64,000 nucleotides of DNA from Bacillota bacterium (GTDB lineage Bacteria > Bacillota > Desulfotomaculia > Desulfotomaculales > Ammonificaceae). The translations under genes were made by a program, and so were the position numbers. The notes under the pieces are model-generated. The model was not told the DNA's origin and did no database searches. It saw only the letters and a list, made by a program, of their open reading frames with translations. Shown piece after piece: positions 50,819 through 57,537 of the stretch. How positions within the stretch are numbered: the stretch's first letter is position 1; each line of letters opens with the position of its first letter. The stretch is taken from NCBI GenBank assembly GCA_040755295.1, contig JBFMBK010000001.1, positions 372,001 to 436,000 on the forward strand, written 5' to 3'.

Positions 50819-51883
50819 ATGGCGGTGATCGCCGCCCTTGTTATTTCTCTTGCGGCCATTGGTGTCGCTTTTGCACTCGATGACGAATTGAACGTTTACG
50901 TTAAGACGGACAAGACCGTTTACCTTATGGACCCCTACTGGTGGGTATACAGCGCCTCTCAATTCCGCTGGTGGTACCCCACTCCGGACCCCGACCCGGA
51001 TTTCTGGCCCGAAGAGGGCTACGACCGGACGGTCAGTTTTTCAGCCTTTCTTTACGGCCCGAACGGCTCACCGGCGGCAGTGACCAATGTTGAGTACCAG
51101 GTTTTAGACGGGGGCTCATCATTTGCGGAAGGCACCCTCAATTCCGCCGGGGACGGGGAGTACACGGGCGCTTTCACCCTGAGCGAGAGCAACCTCGGCG
51201 GCAGTGGTTTTACCGGTCAGACGGCCAAGGAGCTTATGCTTAACATCATCGCCGACGGCCGGACGGTTAAAGAGCATACGATCCAGATCGGCCGCTGGGG
51301 CTGCGACCGCTGCCACCTGTCGCAGGGGAAGGCCAAGGAGATTTATCCATGGTGCTCCCCTGTAGGAGGACCGCTCGGTCCCCATTACTGGGGGAATGTT
51401 TTAGGAAGGAACGGGACACCTGAGGGCTTTGATTTGAGCTACCTGACCGACGCGGAAAAGACGCACACGCCTGCGGATTATCTCGCCAGTCACGAAAAGA
51501 CCAATCGGAAATGGTCCGGAAGCCCGGCGTGTTCTCCCTGCCACCAGGGTTCCGGCCATGTGCGTTACGACTATGGGACCACAGGTACATACCCGTGGCT
51601 CGCACACGCGAAAGCCGAAGCGGTCGAATGCACTTTCTGTCACGGCATAGAGGGTGGATACGTACCTGCAGACGGATCGAAGTGGGTAGATAATGCCGGT
51701 TACATTACCAGCAGCCACAGACACAACAACGTCCCGCCGCCGCCGGATACCCCGCGGGATCCTTACCTGGCGCGGCAGACCTGTTCCAACCCGGGCTGTC
51801 ACGGGCACATCAACGACAATAAGTACGGCGAAGTGGACCACGCAAAGCCGGATTGCCGCTTCTGCCACGGCATTCACAACTAA
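50819..51883 (+). CDS. Secreted pentaheme c-type cytochrome, paralogue 4
   Basis: 354 residues from ATG 50819. This start gives a signal peptide without its basic end (MAVIAALVISLAAIGVAFA). In the same frame upstream the codons read IIKKKYKI, an ideal n-region, with ATA at 50795/50798 placed behind GGAGGGAGGG (50780-50789), so an ATA start is plausible; TTG 50791 is out of frame. Mature N-domain VYVKTDKTVYLMDPYWWVYS with FRWWYPTPDPDPDFWPEEGY. Heme sites: CDRCH, CSPCH, CTFCH, CSNPGCH (CX4CH) and a final CRFCH, which is CXXCH rather than CX4CH. Most divergent paralogue. Strong terminator follows. Confidence 0.9.
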   Translation: MAVIAALVISLAAIGVAFALDDELNVYVKTDKTVYLMDPYWWVYSASQFRWWYPTPDPDPDFWPEEGYDRTVSFSAFLYGPNGSPAAVTNVEYQVLDGGSSFAEGTLNSAGDGEYTGAFTLSESNLGGSGFTGQTAKELMLNIIADGRTVKEHTIQIGRWGCDRCHLSQGKAKEIYPWCSPVGGPLGPHYWGNVLGRNGTPEGFDLSYLTDAEKTHTPADYLASHEKTNRKWSGSPACSPCHQGSGHVRYDYGTTGTYPWLAHAKAEAVECTFCHGIEGGYVPADGSKWVDNAGYITSSHRHNNVPPPPDTPRDPYLARQTCSNPGCHGHINDNKYGEVDHAKPDCRFCHGIHN

Positions 51884-51909
51884 CTGACGGCCAAAGCGAC
51901 GAAAGGCTG

Positions 51910-51944
51910 GAGAACCTCCGGGACGCCCCGGAGGTTCTCTTATT
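51910..51944 (+). terminator. Strong terminator closing the cytochrome array
   Basis: GAGAACCTCCGGG (51910-51922), loop ACGC, CCCGGAGGTTCTC (51927-51939), then TTATTT. It may serve both strands, as gap converges on it. Confidence 0.85.
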
Positions 51945-51977
51945 TAACGAACTCTTCTTGATCGGAAACCAGGCATA

Positions 51978-53000
51978 TTATTTTGGCGCAAGGCGTTCGC
52001 AAAGGGCCATAAAGAGGATTAGATCGGCCACCCGGTTCGAGTACCCCCATTCGTTGTCATACCAGGCGAGGGTCTTTACCAAGGTGCCGTCGATAACCAT
52101 TGTGGAAAGGGCGTCAAAAATGCAGGAATGAGGGTTCCCGTAGAAGTCTCTGGAAACAAGCGGTTCATCGCAGTAGTCGACAATGCCGCGTAGCTCCCCC
52201 AAAGCGGCGTCTTTGAACAACGAGTTAACCTCTTCCTTTGTCGTGGGACGGGACACCTCCAACACCAGGTCCGTGAGTGATACGTTAGGCGTGGGAACCC
52301 TTACCGCCAGGCCGCTTATTTTGCCTTTTAGTTCGGGAAAAATCAATGAAATCAGTTTGGTGGCGCCGGTGGAAGTGGGTATCATCGACATCGCCGCAGC
52401 CCTGGCGCGCCGCAGGTCCCGGTGCGGGAGATCCAAAAGGTTCTGGTCGTTGGTATAAGAGTGCACCGTGGTCATAGAACCCCGGACCACGCCGATGTTT
52501 TCGTGAATGACCTTGACCATGGGGGCAAGACAGTTGGTGGTGCAGGACCCGCACGAAATGATATCGTTCTTGGCGGGGTCGTACCAGTTCTGGTTCACAC
52601 CGATGATTATAGTAGCGTCGTTGGGCATTGTCGCCGGCGCGGTGATAACGACCTTGCGGGCGCCGGCGTCCAAGTGCCGTTTAGCGTTTTCATAATCGGT
52701 AAAACGGCCCGTCGCCTCCACGACCACGTCCACCCCCGCGTCGCGCCAGGGGATTTTACCGGGGTCCTTTTCGGCAAAGACTTTGATCTCCCGTCCGTTC
52801 ACGCACATAATGTCTTCATTGGACTCAATCATGGCGTTGAATTGTCCGTGGATCGAATCGTATTTGAGCAGATGGGCGAGTGTTGGGCCGTTAGTGAGGT
52901 CGTTTACGGCAACCACCTGGATGTCATGATTATCCGCCACGATGCGAAAAAAGTTGCGTCCGATCCTGCCGAACCCGTTAATTCCTACCTTTAAAACCAA
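51978..53000 (-). CDS. gap: Glyceraldehyde-3-phosphate dehydrogenase, type I
   Basis: 340 residues. TTG at 53000 with GGGGAGGG eight bases upstream gives the normal start (MVLKVGINGFGRIGRNFFRI); a further upstream start adds residues not found in GAPDH. NAD-binding fold (about 1-150), active-site SCGSCTTNCLAPM (catalytic Cys, about 152-164), phosphate-binding TVHSYTNDQNLLDLPHRDLR with TSTGATK, and YDNEWGYSNRVADL at the end. Oxidises glyceraldehyde-3-phosphate in glycolysis or runs backwards in gluconeogenesis. Acidic residue after strand 2 was not resolved, so NAD versus NADP use is left open. Cotranscribed genes not seen. Confidence 0.96.
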   Translation of the reverse strand: MVLKVGINGFGRIGRNFFRIVADNHDIQVVAVNDLTNGPTLAHLLKYDSIHGQFNAMIESNEDIMCVNGREIKVFAEKDPGKIPWRDAGVDVVVEATGRFTDYENAKRHLDAGARKVVITAPATMPNDATIIIGVNQNWYDPAKNDIISCGSCTTNCLAPMVKVIHENIGVVRGSMTTVHSYTNDQNLLDLPHRDLRRARAAAMSMIPTSTGATKLISLIFPELKGKISGLAVRVPTPNVSLTDLVLEVSRPTTKEEVNSLFKDAALGELRGIVDYCDEPLVSRDFYGNPHSCIFDALSTMVIDGTLVKTLAWYDNEWGYSNRVADLILFMALCERLAPK

Positions 53001-53047
53001 TTGCTTAACCCTCCCCGTTAAAGCTTTCTGCATCCCCGATCGGATAA

Positions 53048-53332
53048 TTATCCCGAAACATTATCTTCGGTAGCGGGCACTTGCTCTTCCTTACCGGTTT
53101 CACCGGTTTTTTTGTCAGAATCCCCGATACCGGCGGAAAGGCGCCACTTTATCTCCAGCTCCACCTTGGTATCGCCCTCTTTATTTTCCACTTCGAGCTC
53201 AACCACCGCTTCCGCCGGGAGATTGATCACAGCCTCCTGAATTGTTAGTTTTTCTTCTCTTATTTGCGCCAGGACGTTTTCAAGGAAAAGAACCAGTTCG
53301 TTTCGGGCCAATAACTGTTTCGTTTTTGACAA
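53048..53332 (-). CDS. Amphi-Trp domain protein
   Basis: 94 residues. TTG 53332 has GGAGGT eight bases upstream and gives SKTKQLLARNELVLFLENVL; the longer open frame has no ribosome site. The sequence SxxxxLxRxELxxxLxxxxxQI...VELEVENKEGDTKVELEIKW matches the amphi-Trp family of small proteins (one amphipathic helix pair and a beta hairpin ending near a Trp). The C-terminal tail (about 65-94) is acidic and low complexity. Function unknown. Located 47 bases upstream of gap, same strand, so probably one operon. Confidence 0.78.
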   Translation of the reverse strand: MSKTKQLLARNELVLFLENVLAQIREEKLTIQEAVINLPAEAVVELEVENKEGDTKVELEIKWRLSAGIGDSDKKTGETGKEEQVPATEDNVSG

Positions 53333-53374
53333 TGCAAAACACCTCCAGCGTTCCAAGTGAGTGTTGAAAAACAA

Positions 53375-54178
53375 TTAAATCGGTAAAACACTAACTTAAG
53401 GATTTTCGGTAGTTAAACGTACCCAGCACTCAACGAAGGGTTGGAAAACGCAGGGGTTATAGCGGCATCCGACATGCCTGCAGAATAACTTGCCGTTCAG
53501 TTACCGATTTGAGTGCCGGGCGGAGGCTAAAAAAACAAGCATATCGATAACAGAGGTCGGAGGCAAGAAGTCGGATGTCTGAATGGGTTGCAGAAGCATA
53601 ACATCTGACTTCTGACATCCTGCATCCGACTTCAGAAACAGACAGGCGCGTTATGCAGCAGCCTCTTATGCGTATGCTACCCTTTTATTTTTGCCTTAAT
53701 ACGAGGTCAGGCTTTGCTTTTACCACGTATGGTTTTTTCGGTATTGTTTACCCAAATCCTTCTGCCGCAGGCGCATATTGTTGCAGATTTGCGCAAAGTC
53801 TCATGCGTTCCGTCAGCGAAACATTACGCGGCTCACCGGTTACCGCCGGAAAGGGACGGCCGAAACCATAATCCAGCAACTGGTGACGGCTGTCCCGCGA
53901 ATTTTGATGGTTCGGTCGCGCCCTCGATTCAATATCCGCTGAAGACGGGATAGGCGAGCTTTACAAGAGTCTGGTAGGGGAAAACGTCGGTGGACAAGTC
54001 TTGATTTAGGCGGTATAAGCTAAGATAATAAAGATGGTTTGTTTTGCTTATCATCTGAAAACCGTACCCCCCCTAAGACATGATCGGTAACCGCATAAAG
54101 GTCATTCATCCGGAGAGCGAACAGGTGAGGCTTTTAAGGATTGAGTGCTTCTTAGGACGGTCTTAAACGGGAGGCGTT
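53375..54178. repeat. Repeat-rich interval between amphi-Trp and TtcA-like genes
   Basis: Cargo-type arms CCCAGCACTCAA (53422-53433) / TTTGAGTGCCGGG (53508-53520), outside any family A or B copy. Then an AAGTCGGATGTC (53569) ... ACATCTGACTTCTGACATCC (53600-53619) inverted repeat. From 53640 to 54000 no intact gene; one frame reads ILLPQAHIVADLRKV, reminiscent of ISL3-type transposases, but too short to claim. Promoter TTGATT (54001-54006), 17 bases, GATAAT (54024-54029) for the next gene. Confidence 0.6.
54001..54029 (+). promoter_or_regulatory. Candidate promoter for ttcA-like gene
   Basis: TTGATT (54001-54006), 17-base spacer, GATAAT (54024-54029); GTG start 150 bases downstream. Confidence 0.5.
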
Positions 54179-54943
54179 GTGGAAAAATCCTGGCGTAAGT
54201 GGTTTCTAACAGACGTTAAACGGGCCATAAGGGAGTATTCCATGATTTCCGAAGGTGACAGGGTGGCGGTGGGCGTCTCCGGGGGTAAGGACAGTATTGC
54301 GCTCCTTTACGTCCTGTCTTATCTGCGGGATTACTCGCATCTCTCTTTCGGGATCGAAGCGATTTTAATCGATCCCGGCTGGTGTACACCCGACTATAAG
54401 CCGCTCGCCGGTTACTGCGCCGGCGTGGGAGTGCCGTTGCATGTTGTCCGTCATCCGATAGCCGAAATAATCGATACCAAAGGAGAAAAAAGCGTCTGCT
54501 CCTTGTGCGCGAAACTGAGGTCCGGGGTCTTGAATACCACGGCCAAAGGATTGGGATGTAAACGGGTCGCCCTCGGCCACCATCTTGACGACGTCATTGA
54601 GACCTTTTTCTTAAACATGATTTACGGAGGATCGCTTAAACCCTTCAGGCCGGCGGTTTATCTGGACAGAATCGGGCTTCATCTAATCAGGCCGCTGATT
54701 TACTTGACGGAGCATACTCTGAGCATGCTGGCGGCGCGCGAAGGACTGCCGGTGCTGCCTCCCATGTGCCCTTACGCCGGAAAGACGGAACGGGCGGCGA
54801 TGAAAGAGATTGTATGTCACATTACAGGGAAGTATCCTCAGTTCAAGCGGCGTTTTCGTTGCGCGATGGGGAATGTAAGCTTTGAAGACCTGTGGAACCA
54901 GAAGTCGGAAGCAGGAAGTCGGAAGTCGGAAGATAGAAGGTAG
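54179..54943 (+). CDS. TtcA-like PP-loop ATPase (tRNA 2-thiolation family)
   Basis: 254 residues; GTG 54179 with CGGGAGG upstream. PP-loop VGVSGGKDSIALLYVL (about 31-46), then a CSLCAKLRSGVL Cys pair (about 102-113), GHHLDDVIETFFLNMIYGG and a third Cys in PPMCPYAGKTERA (about 198-210). The Cys pattern is that of Fe-S-dependent thiolases TtcA/Ncs6, which make 2-thio-cytidine or -uridine in tRNA. The last ~14 residues (QKSEAGSRKSEDRR) are encoded by the purine-rich GAAGTCGGAAGTC repeat, so the C-terminus was changed by repeat insertion. The activase gene follows 50 bases later. Confidence 0.88.
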   Translation: MEKSWRKWFLTDVKRAIREYSMISEGDRVAVGVSGGKDSIALLYVLSYLRDYSHLSFGIEAILIDPGWCTPDYKPLAGYCAGVGVPLHVVRHPIAEIIDTKGEKSVCSLCAKLRSGVLNTTAKGLGCKRVALGHHLDDVIETFFLNMIYGGSLKPFRPAVYLDRIGLHLIRPLIYLTEHTLSMLAAREGLPVLPPMCPYAGKTERAAMKEIVCHITGKYPQFKRRFRCAMGNVSFEDLWNQKSEAGSRKSEDRR

Positions 54944-54968
54944 ATCCCGGAACCCGGAACTCGCAATC
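54898..54968 (+). repeat. GAAGTCGGAAGTC-type repeat at the end of ttcA-like gene
   Basis: CAGAAGTCGGAAGCAGGAAG, TCGGAAGTCGGAAGATAGAA and CCCGGAACCCGGAACTCG. The first part lies inside the ttcA-like reading frame. Confidence 0.7.
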
Positions 54969-54993
54969 TGGGATTATTTGACGGAGGGTAAGC

Positions 54994-55845
54994 TTGATAG
55001 TCGCGGGGATAGATATCGGATCGCTTTCGGCGGAAGCGGTCTTGCTGGAGAAAAAAAATATAATCGGCTACCGCATCATGCCCGTGGGGGCGGACAGCAG
55101 ACGGGCGGCGGAGAGTGTTTTCGCGGCGGTGCTCGGAGATAAAGGCCTGTCCCGGGAGGATGTGGGCTATATCGTGGCTACGGGGTACGGGCGTGTAAGC
55201 GTGCCTTTTGCGGACCGGCAGGTTACGGAGATTACCTGCCATGGTCGGGGGGCGGTGTACGTCCTTCCCGGAAGCCGGACGGTTGTTGATATCGGCGGCC
55301 AGGATTCAAAGGCAATCCGCGTTAATGAGCGGGGAGCCGTCCAGGATTTTGCGATGAACGATAGATGTGCCGCAGGCACCGGGCGTTTTTTGGAAGTGAT
55401 GGCGCGGGCGCTTGAAACCGACCTTGTCGGGTTCAATAAGCTGGCCGAAGCGGCGGAAAGGGCTTCGACCATCAGCAGCGTCTGTACCGTCTTCGCCGAG
55501 TCGGAAGTGGTTTCACTGATCAGCAGAGGGGTCCGCCGTTCAGAAATCGCCCTCGGACTGTGCGCGGCGGTTGCGGAGCGGGTGGCGGCTCTTGTGCATC
55601 GCGTGGGTCTTGGCGAAGAGGTGACGATGACCGGCGGTGTGGCCAAGAACAAATGCGTGGTGGAAGGTGTTTCGCAGAGACTTGGCGTAAGGGTTGCGGT
55701 GCCGCCGGAACCACAGATAATCGGGGCTCTCGGTGCGGCCCTGTTGGCATGGGGTCTTTTAATAGATGGCCCTAAAGAACCATACGATCATGGCGATTTC
55801 TATCCCGAGCTTGACGGCTGTGCCTCCGATGAATCCGAGCAGTGA
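54994..55845 (+). CDS. Acyl-CoA dehydratase/benzoyl-CoA reductase activase (HgdC/BadFG-like ASKHA ATPase)
   Basis: 283 residues; TTG 54994 with ACGGAGGG upstream. ASKHA fold: phosphate 1 GIDIGSLSAEAVLLE (about 5-19), phosphate 2 VVDIGGQDSKAIRV, the [4Fe-4S]-ligand motif region DRCAAGTGRFLEVMARAL (Cys about 127) and SSVCTVFAESEVVSLI (second Cys about 166), and adenosine motif TGGVAKNKCVVEG. Such homodimers use ATP to inject an electron into 2-hydroxyacyl-CoA dehydratases or BCR-type reductases; the partner subunits are not in this window. The last ~29 residues overlap the opposite-strand DUF456 gene by 87 bases. Confidence 0.9.
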   Translation: MIVAGIDIGSLSAEAVLLEKKNIIGYRIMPVGADSRRAAESVFAAVLGDKGLSREDVGYIVATGYGRVSVPFADRQVTEITCHGRGAVYVLPGSRTVVDIGGQDSKAIRVNERGAVQDFAMNDRCAAGTGRFLEVMARALETDLVGFNKLAEAAERASTISSVCTVFAESEVVSLISRGVRRSEIALGLCAAVAERVAALVHRVGLGEEVTMTGGVAKNKCVVEGVSQRLGVRVAVPPEPQIIGALGAALLAWGLLIDGPKEPYDHGDFYPELDGCASDESEQ

Positions 55846-56238
55846 GCCCATGCCGACCCGAAGTGCGCGACCCGATCTGCCGGAAGCTATCAACTCGGCA
55901 AGGAAGGCACCAAAAAAAGGGCCGAGCACGATGCCGGCGGGGGGCAGAATAAAGGCGCCGCAAAGGAGGCCGAGCCCGCCGCCCCAGATCGCCGCTTTTG
56001 AACCGCCGAATCGTTTTATGCCCCAGGCGTTTGACAGGTAATCTACAAGGAATGTCAGTACCACGGCAAGCGCCTGGCCGACGAAGAAATATGAAGGAAG
56101 ATGATTGAAACCGGCGAACAGACCGTAAACTACCATCCCGGCAAGGATAAGCGGTGCTCCGGGAAGCACCGGGAGGATGGTGCCGGCCAAACCTGCCAGG
56201 AATAATATAACGGCGCCGATCAGTCCGATGGTGGACAT
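55759..56238 (-). CDS. DUF456 family membrane protein
   Basis: 159 residues, ATG at 56238 preceded (minus strand) by GGGAGAAACAGC. Several hydrophobic, Gly-rich helices with the family pattern: LAGLAGTILPVLPGAPLILA (about 14-33), LTFLVDYLSNAWGIKRFGGS, AIWGGGLGLLCGAFILPPAG, LGPFFGAFLAELIASGR and GFIGGTAVKLGIEIAMIVWF. Glycine-zipper-like helices are typical. Function unknown. Tail-to-tail with the activase; the overlap falls in this protein's conserved last helix, so the activase extension is the likelier late addition. Confidence 0.85.
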   Translation of the reverse strand: MSTIGLIGAVILFLAGLAGTILPVLPGAPLILAGMVVYGLFAGFNHLPSYFFVGQALAVVLTFLVDYLSNAWGIKRFGGSKAAIWGGGLGLLCGAFILPPAGIVLGPFFGAFLAELIASGRSGRALRVGMGSLLGFIGGTAVKLGIEIAMIVWFFRAIY

Positions 56239-56337
56239 GCTGTTTCTCCCGCAAGGGATTCAGTGAATACTTACCTTTAGACTAACAAATGCCGGTGGAT
56301 GGGTCAAGCCAGGGATATGGCCGCCGGAAGGGACATA

Positions 56338-56540
56338 GTAAGAAAAAATACCCACAGAGATGTATAAATTAAGTCCTCAGTCGAAAGTCCTCGGTCCTCA
56401 ATCCCGGAACGGGAGGAAACTAAGTCGGAAGTCCCCAGTTCCTGTTTCCGGACTTAGGACGCAGGACGTAGGACTTCGGACTTAATGTTCTGCCTCGGTG
56501 GTGAAAAATTTTGGTTTCGGATTATCCCGGTTAGATTCTG
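56338..56540 (+). repeat. Interspersed repeat family B, copy 4, with AAGTCGGAAGTC cargo (leader of DUF503 gene)
   Basis: Left arm TACCCACAGAGA (from 56348), then cargo TAAGTCCTCAGTCGAAAGTC (56368) ... GGACTTCGGACTTA (56471-56484), right arm TTCTGCCTCGGTGGTG, then the tail AAAAATTTTGGTTTCGGATT (56505-56524) and CCCGGTTAG. The DUF503 Shine-Dalgarno (AGGGGAGAAG) follows 15 bases later. Confidence 0.75.
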
Positions 56541-56563
56541 CTAATGAAAAATAGGGGAGAAGA

Positions 56564-57403
56564 ATGGTAAACGCTGTTTTAACCGCGGAGCTTTTCATTC
56601 CGGGAGCCGCTTCCCTTAAGGAGAAGCGGGGGAGACTAAAAAGACTGCTGGAACGGCTGCGCCTGCGTTTTAACGTGGCTGTGGCGGAAGTGGGCGGGCA
56701 GAACACCTGGCAGAGGGCGACGCTTGCCGTGGCGGCCGTCGCCGGGGAAGTCGCCTGTATCCACAGGGTTTTACAGGAGGTGGTAGACTATATCGACGGC
56801 TACGGCGACACGATGTTGGCGGACTACCGGGTTGACCTTTACGGTTTTTATCTTGGCAGCGGGGATGAAGCGAACGCCGCCAAGGTCAACGGAGGCGGCT
56901 GCACCCTTATCACAGGCGGTGTCTTCAGCGGCAGGATCCTTTTTGCCGCATCGTTGCTGCACAGGTCTTCGCCGGTTGTGTACCTGTCGATGTCCAGCGG
57001 CGGTGGTGCCGCATACGAGACTGATCTTGACGTCCGGGCGCGCTTTCCGGCGCATTGGGAAACGGTTCAAGAACCCGGGGATCCCGCGCGCGCCATCCTG
57101 GATGTCCCGCCCGAAGCCGCGCTGGTGATTGGCTGCCTGGGAGGGTGGGTGGCCGGGCTGCTGGATAAAGACGAAACGGAGAATGACATCTACGCACTGG
57201 TCAACGGTATTATCAACGCTTTAAGAGCGCGTGAAGGGACGGTGCTGGCTGTCTCTGCCGAAGTCGGGATGGGTACCATGCCCGTCGACCCTCGCGAAAA
57301 AATTTACCGGAGGGTACTCGGCAAAATAAATCAGCAGCTTGCCGGGATGGCGGACAGTGTCTATCTGGTGGTTTGCGGGATTCCTCACCGCGTAAAACCT
57401 TAG
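56564..57403 (+). CDS. DUF503 domain fused to a degenerate CobU-like domain
   Basis: 279 residues, ATG 56564 after AGGGGAGAAG. N-terminal DUF503/YlxP-like ferredoxin-type domain (about 1-95, AVLTAELFIPGAASLKEKRG, LRLRFNVAVAEVGGQNTWQR). From about residue 108 it resembles CobU/CobP (adenosylcobinamide kinase/guanylyltransferase): TLITGGVFSGRILFAASLLH for the P-loop, RFPAHWETVQEPGDPARAI for the HRxxRPxxWxTxE region, and SAEVGMGTMPVDPREKIYRR plus LGKINQQLAGMADSVYLVVC. Key residues are altered: GxxxSGKS has become GxxxSGRI and the guanylylated His of HRxxRP is missing, so catalysis is doubtful. Fusion with DUF503 is unusual. No other cobalamin gene is near. Confidence 0.82.
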   Translation: MVNAVLTAELFIPGAASLKEKRGRLKRLLERLRLRFNVAVAEVGGQNTWQRATLAVAAVAGEVACIHRVLQEVVDYIDGYGDTMLADYRVDLYGFYLGSGDEANAAKVNGGGCTLITGGVFSGRILFAASLLHRSSPVVYLSMSSGGGAAYETDLDVRARFPAHWETVQEPGDPARAILDVPPEAALVIGCLGGWVAGLLDKDETENDIYALVNGIINALRAREGTVLAVSAEVGMGTMPVDPREKIYRRVLGKINQQLAGMADSVYLVVCGIPHRVKP

Positions 57404-57537
57404 GGATATATTCTTATCGGGAAAAATCTTCTTTGCTTAGAGGATTTTTGTCGCCTCGTGAAGAAAATTCTTAAGATATTTTTGGTTTAATCACACAAAG
57501 AAGCTTCCTTGTATAAAGGCATGGTGGGGGATGGGTT

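Noticed and set aside
53730-53830. ISL3-type transposase fragment (ILLPQAHIVADLRKV)
   Set aside because: The resemblance covers only about ten residues and no flanking inverted repeats or further transposase motifs were found.
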